Below the pieces are notes generated by a model, which made no database searches, was not told where the DNA came from, and saw only the letters and a list, made by a program, of their open reading frames with translations. The translations under genes were made by a program, and so were the position numbers. A stretch of DNA of 38,437 bases from Pseudomonadota bacterium. Its GTDB lineage: Bacteria > Pseudomonadota > Gammaproteobacteria > Steroidobacterales > Steroidobacteraceae. The first letter of the stretch is position 1, and each line of letters opens with the position of its first letter. Shown piece by piece: positions 17,124 to 26,155 of this stretch. The DNA lies in assembly GCA_021787615.1 (NCBI GenBank), contig JAJYLP010000029.1, positions 1 to 38,437 of the forward strand. The letters are read 5' to 3'.

Positions 17124-17333
17124 TCACGGGAGTTCGACCCATTCGTCGCCTTGTTTGATGTAGCGCCGCTTGACAGCCGCCCAGGCGATCCGGTGCGCGG
17201 CCTCCTCCTGCCGCGGGTCGCCGCTGTGCGCCGCGAACGCGCGGTTGAACGCCGCGCGGTAAATGTCCTGGGCGTGCCCTGGCAGATGGCCGCGCACCGA
17301 TGGCGGGAGGTCAGAATTCTGCCTGTAGGGCAC
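17124..17333 (-). CDS. chaB: ChaB-family protein
   Basis: A 69-residue protein matching the ChaB family, named as a putative regulator of the ChaA cation antiporter in E. coli. It shows the family pattern: N-terminal DLPPSVRGHLPGHAQDIYRA, central AFNRAF, then EEAAHRIAWAAVKRRY and a final aromatic/acidic EWVELP. Translation begins at GTG (17331-17333) behind GGAGAG (17340-17345). No chaA or other cation antiporter is in the window, so its role here is uncertain. It is convergent with the YncE-like gene. Confidence 0.88.
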   Translation of the reverse strand: MPYRQNSDLPPSVRGHLPGHAQDIYRAAFNRAFAAHSGDPRQEEAAHRIAWAAVKRRYIKQGDEWVELP

Positions 17334-17632
17334 CCGTTTCTCTCCGGTACCGCCGATTCATTTGCCGGTCGTCACTTCGAGGTCCGCCGGCCCGCTCATT
17401 TAAAGGGTCTCGTGCTCGTGTGCTGCGGGTCCCACGCATCGGCGCACCTGAGTGAGGCCGGGCACATCGGCGCGCGCGGCGCAGCAGGCTCGTGTCGAGG
17501 GAGCCGTTCGCCCGATCGGCAAACCCGCCGGAGCGGGCGCGGCCAGCGTGCATCCCTGATAGACTCGCCGCAGAATCTGCGCGCCTCGCCCCAGGGTGTC
17601 AATCGCGCAGCCGATCCGAGGAAGGACAGACA

Positions 17633-18157
17633 ATGCGCGGGCACCTGATCCATCTGGTGTGCGGCTCGACCGGCGCCGGCAAGACGACCTATTCACGTCA
17701 ACTCGCCGATGCGCTCAGCGGCATCGTGTTCTCCATCGATCAATGGATGGCGTCCCTGTTTTGGATGGACAGCCCGAAGCCTCTCCAGGCGGCCTGGTCG
17801 ATGGAGCGAGTCGAGCGATGCGCGGCACAGATCTGGGCGATGGCCTCTGAGGTTGCGCCGCTCGGCGTCCCCTGTGTTCTGGATCTGGGCTTTACGCAGC
17901 GGGAAACCCGGGCACGGTTCGTGCAATTCGCGAGGCAATCGGGACTGTCGGCGCAACTGCATGTTCTCGATGTGCCGGCCGACGAGCGCTGGCGGCGCGT
18001 GCTGGCACGCAACAGCGCGGGCGGGACTGCCGCTCAGCTTCCATTCGACGTCACGCGGGACATGTTCGACTTCGTCGAGACGCTGTGGGAGCCCCCGACG
18101 GATGAGGAACTCGCGGCCTGCGATGGCATCCGCGCGGCCGGCCCGGCTCCCGGGTAA
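17633..18157 (+). CDS. P-loop kinase-like ATPase
   Basis: A 174-residue protein beginning with a Walker A motif (GSTGAGKTTYSRQLADAL, about residues 11-28). The zeta-toxin/chloramphenicol phosphotransferase-like AAA_33 group of small kinases is the best fit, with a Walker B-like VLDLGFTQRETR segment and an arginine-rich lid (DERWRRVLARN). Such enzymes phosphorylate small molecules or nucleosides; the substrate is unknown. The ATG at 17633 follows GAGGAAGGA (17618-17626) at ideal spacing, so the open upstream frame is ignored. A decayed GNAT gene follows 64 bp downstream. Confidence 0.82.
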   Translation: MRGHLIHLVCGSTGAGKTTYSRQLADALSGIVFSIDQWMASLFWMDSPKPLQAAWSMERVERCAAQIWAMASEVAPLGVPCVLDLGFTQRETRARFVQFARQSGLSAQLHVLDVPADERWRRVLARNSAGGTAAQLPFDVTRDMFDFVETLWEPPTDEELAACDGIRAAGPAPG

Positions 18158-18221
18158 GACCGGGCGGTCGCTGCGGCGGCGGGCGGCGCGCCGCGTCACG
18201 GGCTTTCGATAGAATCCGGGC

Positions 18222-18709
18222 ATGCTCAGTCTCCGCAACGCCGGGCCGCGCCATGCGCCGCAAATTGCCGCCATCATTCTCCCGACCATTCGCGAGGGCG
18301 CAACGTATGCGCGCGATCCGGACATGAGCGAGGCCGAGGCGCTGGCCTACTGGATGGCCCCCGATAAGGAGACCTTCGTCGCCGAGCAGGACGGGACCGC
18401 TCTTGGGACGTGTTACCTGCGAGCCAACCAGGCCGGCGGCGGGAGCGGCACGTCTGCCATTGCGGCCACATGACCAAGCCCGGGGCCGCGGGACGAGGCA
18501 TCGCGCGGCGCATGTGCGAGCACTCGCTCGCGTATGCGCGCGCACGCGGCTAGCGCGCCATGCAATTCAACTTCATCGTCAGCACGATCGAGCGGGCGCT
18601 GCGGTTGGGGCAGTCGTTGGGATTTGAGGTCCTCGGCCGCCTCCCTGGCGCATTCAGGCATCCCTGCGCCGGCGCTGTCGATGCGCGCGTGATGTATCAG
18701 CAGCTTTGA
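18222..18709 (+). pseudogene. Frameshifted GNAT N-acetyltransferase
   Basis: A GNAT acetyltransferase broken in two places. The first 80 or so residues (start MLSLRNAGPRHAPQIAAI, then DKETFVAEQDGTALGTCYLR) are in one frame and reach GGGSGTSAIAAT, ending in TGA at 18471-18473. The homology resumes in another frame with HVCHCGHMTKPGAAGRGIAR and RMCEHSLAYARARG (the acetyl-CoA-binding GxGxA region). It hits an amber TAG (18551-18553), then continues with AMQFNFIVSTIERALRLGQS, LGFEVLGRLPGAFRHP and a TGA at 18707-18709. A 2-base gain (or 1-base loss) near 18445-18450 explains the shift. The TAG replaces a residue that is usually F or A in relatives. Unless these are sequencing errors, the gene is dead. 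Confidence 0.82.
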
Positions 18710-18908
18710 GCCGTTGCCGGACCGGTGCCGAGGCGCTCATCGTGCAGGTGCCCACAGGGCGGGCCGGCGGCAGCGGCGCGTCATCACCGTAAAAGTCCTG
18801 CCCCGAAGCGACAGTCCACGGCCCGCCGGGACGAGCCCGATCCGCACGCGCCGGCGGGCGCCGGGAACGGCCGGTCGCGGAGCGCAAACGACGCGCAGCG
18901 CACGCGCC

Positions 18909-18914
18909 TATAAT
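18909..18914 (+). promoter_or_regulatory. Consensus -10 box of the S9 peptidase gene
   Basis: A perfect TATAAT lies 43 bp before the peptidase start codon, with only a weak -35 region 17 bases upstream. GAGGAGA (18944-18950) supplies the ribosome-binding site. Confidence 0.5.
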
Positions 18915-18956
18915 GCGTAGCTTCGCCGGAGAACGCCCGCCCCGAGGAGAGCTCTC

Positions 18957-21161
18957 GTGAAGCATCTGATCGGCCTGACGGCCCTGCTGCTGATTGCCCC
19001 GGGCCCCGTGTGGGCGAGCAGCGCCGCCGCGACGCCCGCCGCCCGCTATACGATCGCGCAGATATTCGCGCGCCCGGGGCTGACCGGCTATTCACCGGAG
19101 CAGGTGCAATGGAGTCCCAATGGACGCTATCTGACCTATCTGCTGCGGCACGGTCCGGCGGGCCGGGCGAACCTCTATCTCGTCGATGTCGCACGCGGCA
19201 CGCGCTCGATCCTGCTCTCGAGCCGGCAGCTCGCCGGCGCGGCCGCCCCCGCCTGGACCATCAAGAACCAGATCAAGCGCGAGCGCATCACACGCTACGG
19301 AGTGAAGAGCTACCGCTGGTCGCCCAAGGGCGATGCGATTGTCTTCCTCAGTCATGATCAGATCTATCTCTACGATCTCGCCTCCCATCGGATCACGCAG
19401 ATCACGCACCAGCCGGGCGCCAAGGGCGGCCCGCGGCTCTCCCCGGACGAGCGCTGGGTCAGTTACCGCTCTCACGGCATGCTGCATTACCTTGCCGTGC
19501 GCGGCGGCCGGGTGCACCGGGTTGCCGCGCGCGGCAAGGATGTCCTGAACGGCGAGCTCGACTGGGTCTACACCGAGGAGCTCGCTCTGCGCTCGGCCTA
19601 CGCGTGGTCGCCCGACAGCCGCTACATCGCGTTCCTGCAGTTTGACGAACGGCCGGTGCACCGCTTCCCCATCGTGAATTACCTCAGCGGACGGCCCCAC
19701 GTCTACGAGCAGCGATATCCCACCGCCGGATCACCCAACCCGATCGTGCGCCTGGGCGTGCGCGACGTCCTCACCGGCAAGACCACCTGGCTAGACATGG
19801 CCGGGACCCCCAACACCTACCTGGCGCGCTTCGGCTGGCTGCCCGAGGGCGATCGCGTGTACGGCGAGGTTCTGAACCGGGCCCAGACCCGGCTGCAGCT
19901 GCTCACCGCGAACCCCAGCTCGGGCGCGACGCGCACGCTGGTCACGCAGAGTGATCCCGACTGGGTCGACGTGCATGGCGGCCCGCATTTCCTCAAGGAT
20001 GGACGGTTCATCTGGGGCACGGAGCAGGACGGCTGGTACCACCTGTATCTGTATGCCGGCGATGGCCGGCTGATACGCCGACTCACGCCCGGCGACTACA
20101 ACGTGCTCGCGCTCGATGGCGTGGAGCAGCAGCGCGGCGAGGCGTACTTCAGCCGTTACACGCATGGCCCGCTCAATACGGAGCTATTCCGGGTGCCGCT
20201 GCGCGGCGGTCAGCCTGTCGCGGTCACCACCCGGCCCGGAACGCACGCCATCGACATGGCCCCGGATGCCCAGGCCTATGTGCAGACGTATTCCAACTCC
20301 GTGACGCCACCGTCCATCACGCTGGTCGACCTGCGCAACGCCCGGCGCACCGTCATCCAGCCGGCGGCTCGGCTGCCGTACCGGTTCCAGAGGCCGCGCT
20401 TCCTGACCATTCCCGCCGCGGACGGGCATACGCGCCTCTACGCGCGCCTCACCGTGCCGCCGCATTTCGACCCGCGCAAGCGCTACCCGGTCATCATGTA
20501 CCAGTACGGCGGCCCGGATGTGCCACCCACGGCGCGGGATGCCTGGCGGGGCGCCGTCTTCCTGTTCGATCAGCTGCTGGCGCGGCGTGGCTTCGTGCTG
20601 TTCGCGACCGACAACCGCGCCGCCACCTATTTCAGCCATCGCGCCCAGGCGCAGGTGAAATTCCATCTCGGCAGAATCGCGCTGGCGGATCAGCTCGCTG
20701 CGGTGAAATGGCTCCGGCGCCAGAGGTGGGTGAACCCGAAACGCATCGGCATATGGGGCTGGAGCTTCGGCGGCTACATGACCGCATACGCCCTCACTCA
20801 CGCGCCCGGCGTGTGGCGGGCCGGCATCGCCGTCGCCCCGGTGACGCGATGGCAGGACTACGACACGCTGTATACGGAGCGCTACATGGGCACGCCTCAG
20901 CAGAACCCCTCGGGCTACGCCGGCAGCTCCGATGTGGCCGCGGCTCGCAATCTCGCCGACCCGCTGCTGCTCGTGGCCGGCACGGGCGACGACAACGTGC
21001 ACTGGCAGAATACTCTGCAGTTCATTCAGGCGCTGATCAACGCCGACGAGCCTTATCAGCTGCTGGTCTACCCCAACAAGACACACGGCATCTCGGGGCC
21101 TGCTGCCCGGACACACCTGTTCACCGCCATGGAGCGCTTCTGGCTGCGCCAACTGCAATAG
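18957..21161 (+). CDS. Dipeptidyl-peptidase IV-like S9 serine peptidase
   Basis: A 734-residue secreted peptidase of family S9B. A signal peptide (about 1-22, ending VWASS) is followed by the DPP4 N-terminal beta-propeller, including the substrate-gating Glu motif GELDWVYTEELAL. The C-terminal alpha/beta-hydrolase domain carries the catalytic triad S603 (GWSFGGYM), D678 (GTGDDNVHW) and H710 (NKTHGI). The spacings 75 and 32 match human DPP4 (78 and 32). It should remove X-Pro or X-Ala dipeptides from peptide N-termini in the periplasm. Translation begins at GTG 18957. It is followed after 28 bp by the cysteine-cluster protein gene, possibly as an operon. Confidence 0.93.
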   Translation: MKHLIGLTALLLIAPGPVWASSAAATPAARYTIAQIFARPGLTGYSPEQVQWSPNGRYLTYLLRHGPAGRANLYLVDVARGTRSILLSSRQLAGAAAPAWTIKNQIKRERITRYGVKSYRWSPKGDAIVFLSHDQIYLYDLASHRITQITHQPGAKGGPRLSPDERWVSYRSHGMLHYLAVRGGRVHRVAARGKDVLNGELDWVYTEELALRSAYAWSPDSRYIAFLQFDERPVHRFPIVNYLSGRPHVYEQRYPTAGSPNPIVRLGVRDVLTGKTTWLDMAGTPNTYLARFGWLPEGDRVYGEVLNRAQTRLQLLTANPSSGATRTLVTQSDPDWVDVHGGPHFLKDGRFIWGTEQDGWYHLYLYAGDGRLIRRLTPGDYNVLALDGVEQQRGEAYFSRYTHGPLNTELFRVPLRGGQPVAVTTRPGTHAIDMAPDAQAYVQTYSNSVTPPSITLVDLRNARRTVIQPAARLPYRFQRPRFLTIPAADGHTRLYARLTVPPHFDPRKRYPVIMYQYGGPDVPPTARDAWRGAVFLFDQLLARRGFVLFATDNRAATYFSHRAQAQVKFHLGRIALADQLAAVKWLRRQRWVNPKRIGIWGWSFGGYMTAYALTHAPGVWRAGIAVAPVTRWQDYDTLYTERYMGTPQQNPSGYAGSSDVAAARNLADPLLLVAGTGDDNVHWQNTLQFIQALINADEPYQLLVYPNKTHGISGPAARTHLFTAMERFWLRQLQ

Positions 21162-21189
21162 GGATGATCGGCGCGCGACCAACGGCCCG

Positions 21190-22818
21190 GTGCCCGGGGA
21201 GCAGTCCCCGGCGGCGCGCAGCGGCACGGTGAGCGGTACGGACGCCGCCTCGGACACCGAGCCGCGCATCGATGCGCAGCGGTTGAGCGCATTGGGCGCG
21301 GCGTTCCTGCGCGCGCTGTGTGATCCGGACGGCGGCGAGTCGTTGTACCAGATGCACGCCCCGGAGGCGCCGCTGCGCCAGGGCGAGGGCATCGGTCCGG
21401 CCAGCGGGATCGGCATAGGCCGCTTCGCGGCGGCGCATCGACAGATCAGCCGGCGCGGCGTGGAGCGCCTGCCACGCTTCGGCGCCGCTTCGCTGCGGCA
21501 ACTCACGCGCGGCGAGGACCCGGCCGAGGCAGTCGGCTGGTTCGAGGTCGCCGAGGAGCGAGAGAACCGGCACCTGTTCGCCGCCCTCGGCGTGCGCGCT
21601 GTCGCAGGAGAACCGCGCGTCGTATGGTGCAGCCCGTGCGAGCGCATTCTGTCCTGGTCCTTCCGCGAGGGGTTGCTGCAATCGCTTGCCGACTATCCGT
21701 GGATGCGGCGCGCCGAGCCGGCCGCGGCGCGTGCTTTGCTCGATGCCGGCTATTTCCGGCTCTACTGGCGTCCGCCGGTCACGTTCGCAACGCTGCCCGA
21801 GGCCCGCTTCAGCTGCCACATGAGCGCGGCGTGCTGCCGGCACGACTACGAAATCACCCTGCCGGGCGAGGCACAGCTGCTGATCGACGCCATGCCCTGG
21901 CAGACGATCGCGCCGCAGCTCGCCGGCACGCGCCTGCCCGTGCGCGCCGACGGCACGCTGCAGCTGAAATCGCCCGCGGAGGTCTGCCGGTTTCTCGGGC
22001 CGCGCGATCGATGTCTGATTCACCAGTCCCTCGGCCGCCAGCCGTTCGGCGCCTGCTGCGTGTTTCCCTTCTCGTTCGCGCGCACGCCGGAGGGTATCGC
22101 GGTCGCTCTCAGCCCGATCTGCGGCAGCGTCCGGCTCGGACTCGGCATCCCGCCTGAGGAGCGCACCGAGGATCTGCGCGAGCGGCTGGCGCATGCCGAA
22201 CCGCGCTCGACGGAGGCCTACCGCCTCGCACCCGGCGTCGCCATTGCCTGGCAGCCGTTCCGCGACATCGAGAAGGGGTTGTGCGATTGCCTCGCGGCCC
22301 AGGAGCTGCCGCTGCGGCGGCGGCTGTACGTGGGCGCGCGGCTGCTCGGTGCGCTCGCCGACGGGAGCAGCATTGACGTGCCGGCGTGGCGCAGCGAAGC
22401 ATTGCCCTGCCTGAAGCCCGAGCTGCGCGCGGCCATCCACGGCATGCTCTCGCGCCTGCTCGGCGGGAACCGCGCAGTGCTGCGGGAACTGCCGCGCGAG
22501 ATCCCCGCCGATCTGCCGGCGCTCGAGGCGAATGAGGCGCCGCTCGTGACGCACATCCTGCGCAATACGCTCTTCTGCAAGGTGTATTCCTATCCTCTCG
22601 ATCTGACGACCGCGCACAACTACCTGATCGTGCTGTACCTCATGGCGCTGATCATGCAGACCGCCGCGGCGGGACCGCTGCCTGAGCGGATGTGGCGTGA
22701 GCTCGGCTCGCTCGGCGTGCACGGCCTGCTGAAGACCATGCTGCACGAGGGCATGCCGGATGCGTTCCGCGCCCTGCTCGGGCGCAGTGAATTCGGCCTG
22801 TGGATGCTGGCCGCCTGA
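21190..22818 (+). CDS. Large protein with a YkgJ/FliB-type cysteine cluster
   Basis: A 542-residue protein with no confident name. Its central region carries a metal-cluster-like set of cysteines: C209, C215 and C216 (FSCHMSAACC), C266 and C275 (CRFLGPRDRC), C289 and C290 (FGACCVFPF) and C311 (PICGS). The order and the 'CxFL...C.IH' and 'C..FPF' context resemble YkgJ-family zinc/iron-chelating domains and the flagellin lysine methylase FliB. The N-terminal 200 residues and the helical C-terminal 200 are unlike anything I recognise. An in-frame GTG at 21229 is an alternative start; neither GTG has a clear ribosome-binding site. No flagellin gene is in the window. Confidence 0.7.
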   Translation: MPGEQSPAARSGTVSGTDAASDTEPRIDAQRLSALGAAFLRALCDPDGGESLYQMHAPEAPLRQGEGIGPASGIGIGRFAAAHRQISRRGVERLPRFGAASLRQLTRGEDPAEAVGWFEVAEERENRHLFAALGVRAVAGEPRVVWCSPCERILSWSFREGLLQSLADYPWMRRAEPAAARALLDAGYFRLYWRPPVTFATLPEARFSCHMSAACCRHDYEITLPGEAQLLIDAMPWQTIAPQLAGTRLPVRADGTLQLKSPAEVCRFLGPRDRCLIHQSLGRQPFGACCVFPFSFARTPEGIAVALSPICGSVRLGLGIPPEERTEDLRERLAHAEPRSTEAYRLAPGVAIAWQPFRDIEKGLCDCLAAQELPLRRRLYVGARLLGALADGSSIDVPAWRSEALPCLKPELRAAIHGMLSRLLGGNRAVLRELPREIPADLPALEANEAPLVTHILRNTLFCKVYSYPLDLTTAHNYLIVLYLMALIMQTAAAGPLPERMWRELGSLGVHGLLKTMLHEGMPDAFRALLGRSEFGLWMLAA

Positions 22819-22832
22819 GCGGCGGCGCTCAG
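22815..22832. terminator. Convergent hairpin between the cysteine-cluster gene and dut
   Basis: CTGAGC (22815-22820) and GCTCAG (22827-22832) form a 6-bp stem with a 6-base loop spanning both stop codons. There is no T-run, so factor-independent termination is doubtful. Confidence 0.3.
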
Positions 22833-23302
22833 TGCCGGCCGGAGTGGCCGAAGCCGCCCGCGCCACGCACGCTCTCATCGAACGTCTCGACCACCTCGAG
22901 CGCCACTTGCACCACCGGGACGACCACCAGCTGGGCAATGCGCTCACCGGGCTGGATGACGAACGGCTCCTGCCCGCGGTTCCAGCACGACACCATCAGC
23001 TGTCCCTGATAGTCCGAGTCGATCAGTCCGACGAGATTGCCGAGCACCACGCCGTGTTTGTGGCCGAGACCGGAACGCGGCAGGATCACGGCCGCGAGCC
23101 CCGGATCCTGAAGATGAATGGCCATGCCGGTCGGGATGAGCTCGGCGCGCCCGGGCGCCAGCGCGAGCGGCGCATCGACACAGGCGCGCAGATCCATGCC
23201 CGCCGAGCCGGCGGTGGCATAAGCCGGCAGCGGGAACTCCCGGCCGAGGCGCGCATCGAGGATGCGCACCCGCAGCGGGCGCGCCGCCTCGGGGGCGCTC
23301 AA
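22829..23302 (-). CDS. dut: dUTP pyrophosphatase
   Basis: Hydrolyses dUTP to dUMP, keeping uracil out of DNA and supplying the dTMP precursor. The 157-residue product contains all five trimeric dUTPase motifs: AGSAGMDL (31-38), [11 protein letters not shown] (75-85), GLIDSDYQG (92-100), ERIAQLVV (120-127) and [11 protein letters not shown] (146-156). The reading frame has no ATG or GTG upstream of motif 1 that fits. TTG at 23300-23302, which overlaps the coaBC stop (TTGA), gives the normal length and implies translational coupling. The coaBC-dut order is conserved in gammaproteobacteria. Confidence 0.95.
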   Translation of the reverse strand: MSAPEAARPLRVRILDARLGREFPLPAYATAGSAGMDLRACVDAPLALAPGRAELIPTGMAIHLQDPGLAAVILPRSGLGHKHGVVLGNLVGLIDSDYQGQLMVSCWNRGQEPFVIQPGERIAQLVVVPVVQVALEVVETFDESVRGAGGFGHSGRH

Positions 23303-24522
23303 GCCCGCACCGTGCCGCGGGGCCGCGCCTCGCCGGCCGCGCTGCAGGATGCGGCGATGAGCCGGACGAGCTCGCGTGCCAGGGCCAGCTTGGGGCCTGA
23401 GCCGAGGTCCTGCCGCGCGTTGCGCGACAGCACGATGAGGTGATTGTCCTCGCTGTCGAAGCCCTTGGTGTGGCTGACCTCGTTGGCGGCGATCATGTCG
23501 AGGTTCTTCTTCAGCAGCTTGGCGCGCGCGTTCTGCTCGACGGACTCGGTCTCGGCGGCAAAGCCGACGACGAACGGCCGCTTCGCTCGTGCCGCGACGC
23601 TCGCCAACACGTCGGTGGTTCGCTCCATCTCCAGCGTCAGCCGCTCGCTGGTCTTTTTGATCTTCTGCCCGGACGGATGCGCCGGGCGGTAGTCGGCCAC
23701 TGCGGCCGTCGAGATGAAGATGTCTGCGGCTTCGACCTCGCCCTGCACCGCCGCGAGCATCGCCTCGGCGCTCTCCACGTCCACACGCCGCACGCCGGGC
23801 GGCGTCGGCAGCGCAACCGGTCCGCTGATCAACACCACGTCCGCGCCCGCCTCGCGCGCGGCCTGTGCCACGGCGAATCCCATCTTGCCGGAGCTGCGAT
23901 TGCTGATGAAGCGCACCGGATCGATGCGCTCGCGCGTCGGCCCGGCGGTGATGAGCACCCGCCGGCCGCTCAGGGGCCCGGCGCTCGGCAGCAGGTCGCA
24001 GAGGCGCTCGGCGAGTTCCGGGGACTCGAGCATCCGGCCCTCGCCGACTTCGCCGCAGGCCTGCTCGCCTTGGGCCGGCCCGAACACCCGTATGCCGCGC
24101 TGACGCAGACGCTCGACGTTGGCGACGGTGGCGGCATTGGCCCACATCATGCGATTCATGGCGGGCGCGACCGCGATCGGCGCGGTGGTGGCCAGGCACA
24201 GCGTCGCGAGCAGATCGTCGGCGCGCCCTTCGGCCAGACGGGCGAGGAAGTCCGCGGTGGCCGGCGCCACCAGCACCGCCTCCGCCCAGCGCGCGAGCTC
24301 GATGTGACCCATCGCCGCCTCAGCGGCGCTGTCCCAAAGATCGGTGCGCACGGGCCGCCCCGAGAGGGCCTGGAAGGTGAGCGCGCCGACGAATTCCCGG
24401 GCGGCGGCCGTCATGACCACCTGGACTTCGGCACCGCGCTCGCGCAGGCGCCGGACGAGCTCCGCGCTCTTGTACGCCGCGATGCCGCCGGTGACGCCAA
24501 GCACAATGCGTTTGCCTTGCAT
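23299..24522 (-). CDS. coaBC: Bifunctional phosphopantothenoylcysteine synthetase/decarboxylase
   Basis: Catalyses two steps of coenzyme A synthesis: CTP-dependent joining of cysteine to 4'-phosphopantothenate (CoaB) and FMN-dependent decarboxylation (CoaC). The 407-residue product has the CoaC domain first (about 1-180), with H73 in the [12 protein letters not shown] motif, PAMN at 120-123 and the active-site C156 in [11 protein letters not shown]. The CoaB domain follows ([20 protein letters not shown], then AAVADYRP and a KIKKTSE motif). The ATG at 24520-24522 gives the family start [19 protein letters not shown]. It is divergent from radC and overlaps dut by 4 bases. Confidence 0.96.
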   Translation of the reverse strand: MQGKRIVLGVTGGIAAYKSAELVRRLRERGAEVQVVMTAAAREFVGALTFQALSGRPVRTDLWDSAAEAAMGHIELARWAEAVLVAPATADFLARLAEGRADDLLATLCLATTAPIAVAPAMNRMMWANAATVANVERLRQRGIRVFGPAQGEQACGEVGEGRMLESPELAERLCDLLPSAGPLSGRRVLITAGPTRERIDPVRFISNRSSGKMGFAVAQAAREAGADVVLISGPVALPTPPGVRRVDVESAEAMLAAVQGEVEAADIFISTAAVADYRPAHPSGQKIKKTSERLTLEMERTTDVLASVAARAKRPFVVGFAAETESVEQNARAKLLKKNLDMIAANEVSHTKGFDSEDNHLIVLSRNARQDLGSGPKLALARELVRLIAASCSAAGEARPRGTVRA

Positions 24523-24666
24523 AGCCGTGATTATCCGACCCCGCTCCCCGGGGACGCAAACCGGCCGCACCCCGGTGTGCATTTGTGCACGAACCGAACG
24601 ATTATCCGCCTTCCTGGATGGCGCGGGCGGACGGCACGATGCGCCGCTGAGCAACGGAGCCCGTTC

Positions 24667-25365
24667 ATGCCGCCGACCCCCGCCACACCGACGCTCGCGA
24701 TTCGAGACTGGCCGCGCACCGAGCGCCCGCGCGAGAAGCTGATCGATCGCGGTCCGCGCGTGCTCTCCGACGCCGAGCTGCTTGCGCTGCTGATCGGGTC
24801 GGGCACCCGGGGCTGCTCGGCGGTGGAGCTGGCGCGAGGGCTGCTCGTGGACTTCGGCTCACTGCGCGCGCTGCTCCTCGCCGAGCGCTCGCGCTGGACG
24901 CGCAAGGGCCTGGGTCCGGCTCGCTATGCGGCCGTCCAGGCGGCCGTTGAGCTCGCACGCCGCCACCTGCAGGAGGAGCTGCGTTCGGGCCAGCCGCTCA
25001 CGACGCCCCAGGCCGCGTTCCGCTTCCTGCAGGCGCAGCTGCGCGACCGCCCCTACGAGGTGTTCTGCTGCCTGTATCTCGACAACCGGCACCGGCTCAT
25101 CGCCTTCGAGGAGCTGTTCCGCGGCACCGTGGACTGCGCGCAGGTGCATCCCCGCGAAGTCGTGCGTCAGGCCCTGCTGCACAATGCGAGCGCCTTGATC
25201 CTGGCGCACAACCATCCCTCGGGCGGCATCGAGCCGAGCCCCGCCGACGAAGCCATCACGCGCCGCCTTAAGGCCGCTCTGTCTCTGATGGACATGCGCG
25301 TGGTGGATCACGTCATCGTCGGCGGCAGCCACTGCTACTCGTTCGCCGAGCACGGGCTGCTGTAG
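24667..25365 (+). CDS. radC: RadC family JAMM-motif protein
   Basis: A 232-residue RadC-like protein. Residues 1-100 include a helix-hairpin-helix-like part ([18 protein letters not shown]). The C-terminal MPN/JAB domain carries the JAMM metal motif ([17 protein letters not shown], with H181, H183 and D194). The molecular function is unresolved; the old link to DNA repair is doubtful. The ATG at 24667 gives the expected start [19 protein letters not shown] region. It sits divergently from coaBC, as in E. coli, but here the HiPIP gene separates it from rpmB. Confidence 0.94.
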   Translation: MPPTPATPTLAIRDWPRTERPREKLIDRGPRVLSDAELLALLIGSGTRGCSAVELARGLLVDFGSLRALLLAERSRWTRKGLGPARYAAVQAAVELARRHLQEELRSGQPLTTPQAAFRFLQAQLRDRPYEVFCCLYLDNRHRLIAFEELFRGTVDCAQVHPREVVRQALLHNASALILAHNHPSGGIEPSPADEAITRRLKAALSLMDMRVVDHVIVGGSHCYSFAEHGLL

Positions 25366-25739
25366 CGACAGCCGCGCGCCGCCGGGGCGATGGTGCAATC
25401 GCCGGGCGCGTCAACCGCCGCGGCACCGGCGAAGCATCGTGGCGCAGGCGCCGTCCCGCTCGATCCGATATGCGACAAAAATGACATTTGTCGCCCCTTC
25501 AGCCTTTTTTGGAAGGCTTCATCATCAAATCCACCATGACTTCGTTATCGTTGCCGACCTCATGAGGGCGGTGCGGATTGCTGATTCGATACCAAAGGAG
25601 CTGCGGCGCGCGCGTCATCCCAGGAGCGATGCCCTCGCCGAGCGAGCCCCCTGCCGAGCGCGCTCGGGTCCGCGCCGCGAGCCCTCACGGCATCCGATCG
25701 CATCAACATTGACACTCAGAACATTGAGAGAGGTTCGAC
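25366..25739. other. Regulatory-looking gap between radC and the HiPIP gene
   Basis: No gene is visible. It contains an inverted repeat (25472-25494), a hairpin AGCCTT/AAGGCT (25501-25518) and a tandem AACATTGA repeat (25705-25712 and 25720-25727) just before the ribosome-binding site. A TTGACA (25709-25714) has no matching -10. Confidence 0.4.
25472..25494. repeat. Inverted repeat upstream of the HiPIP gene
   Basis: GCGACAAA (25472-25479) and TTTGTCGC (25487-25494) are perfect reverse complements around a 7-base AATGACA centre. Its A+T-rich core stands out from the GC-rich surroundings. It looks like a dimeric regulator site. I cannot assign the regulator. Confidence 0.5.
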
Positions 25740-26099
25740 ATGTCTCAAGACAATGATCGCCACGATCCCTCCCGACGCACGTTTCTCGCGACCGCCGCCG
25801 TTGCCGCCTCCGTGGCCGTCATCGGCCTGCGCCCCCGGTCGGCGCGCGCGGCCGCGGGCTCGCTGCCGCACCTGACCGAAAACGCCGATCCGCTGGCGAA
25901 ATCCTTCGGCTACGAGCCCAGCGCCAAGGCGGTGAACCGGGCAAAATTCCCCAATTACAAGCCGGGCGAGCGCTGCGCGATGTGCCGTTTCTTCCAGGGC
26001 TCAGCGGACGAGGCGGCCGGCTTTGCAGGCTGCGCGATCTACCCCGGCTATGCCGTGAACGCGCAGGGCTGGTGCGGCTCCTTCGTCGCCCGCAGCTGA
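25740..26099 (+). CDS. High-potential iron-sulfur protein (HiPIP)
   Basis: A 119-residue periplasmic [4Fe-4S] electron carrier. A twin-arginine signal (SRRTFLATAAVAASVAVIGL, about residues 11-30, with the RR at 12-13 and ending SARAAAG) directs export of the folded protein. The mature domain has the HiPIP cysteine pattern C79, C82 (CAMC), C98 and C112 with the conserved GWC and aromatic residues around the cluster. HiPIPs shuttle electrons between cytochrome bc1 complexes and reaction centres or terminal oxidases. The ATG follows GAGAGAGG (25726-25733). It lies between radC and rpmB, an unusual insertion in a conserved cluster. Confidence 0.94.
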   Translation: MSQDNDRHDPSRRTFLATAAVAASVAVIGLRPRSARAAAGSLPHLTENADPLAKSFGYEPSAKAVNRAKFPNYKPGERCAMCRFFQGSADEAAGFAGCAIYPGYAVNAQGWCGSFVARS

Positions 26100-26155
26100 G
26101 CCTGAACGGCCGCCGCCGCACCATGGCGGCCCTGCATGGAGATGCGGGTGCCGGC

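Noticed and set aside
20184-22947. Two long minus-strand frames over the S9 peptidase and cysteine-cluster genes
   Set aside because: Translations are arginine/alanine-rich shadows without conserved motifs; the plus strand has catalytic and cysteine motifs.
23440-24666. Upstream extension of the radC frame as a giant fusion protein
   Set aside because: The extension is antisense to coaBC; RadC homology starts at 24667.
25387-25405. GGCGAT/ATCGCC hairpin after radC as an intrinsic terminator
   Set aside because: Short stem, no T-run and in very GC-rich sequence where such pairs occur by chance.
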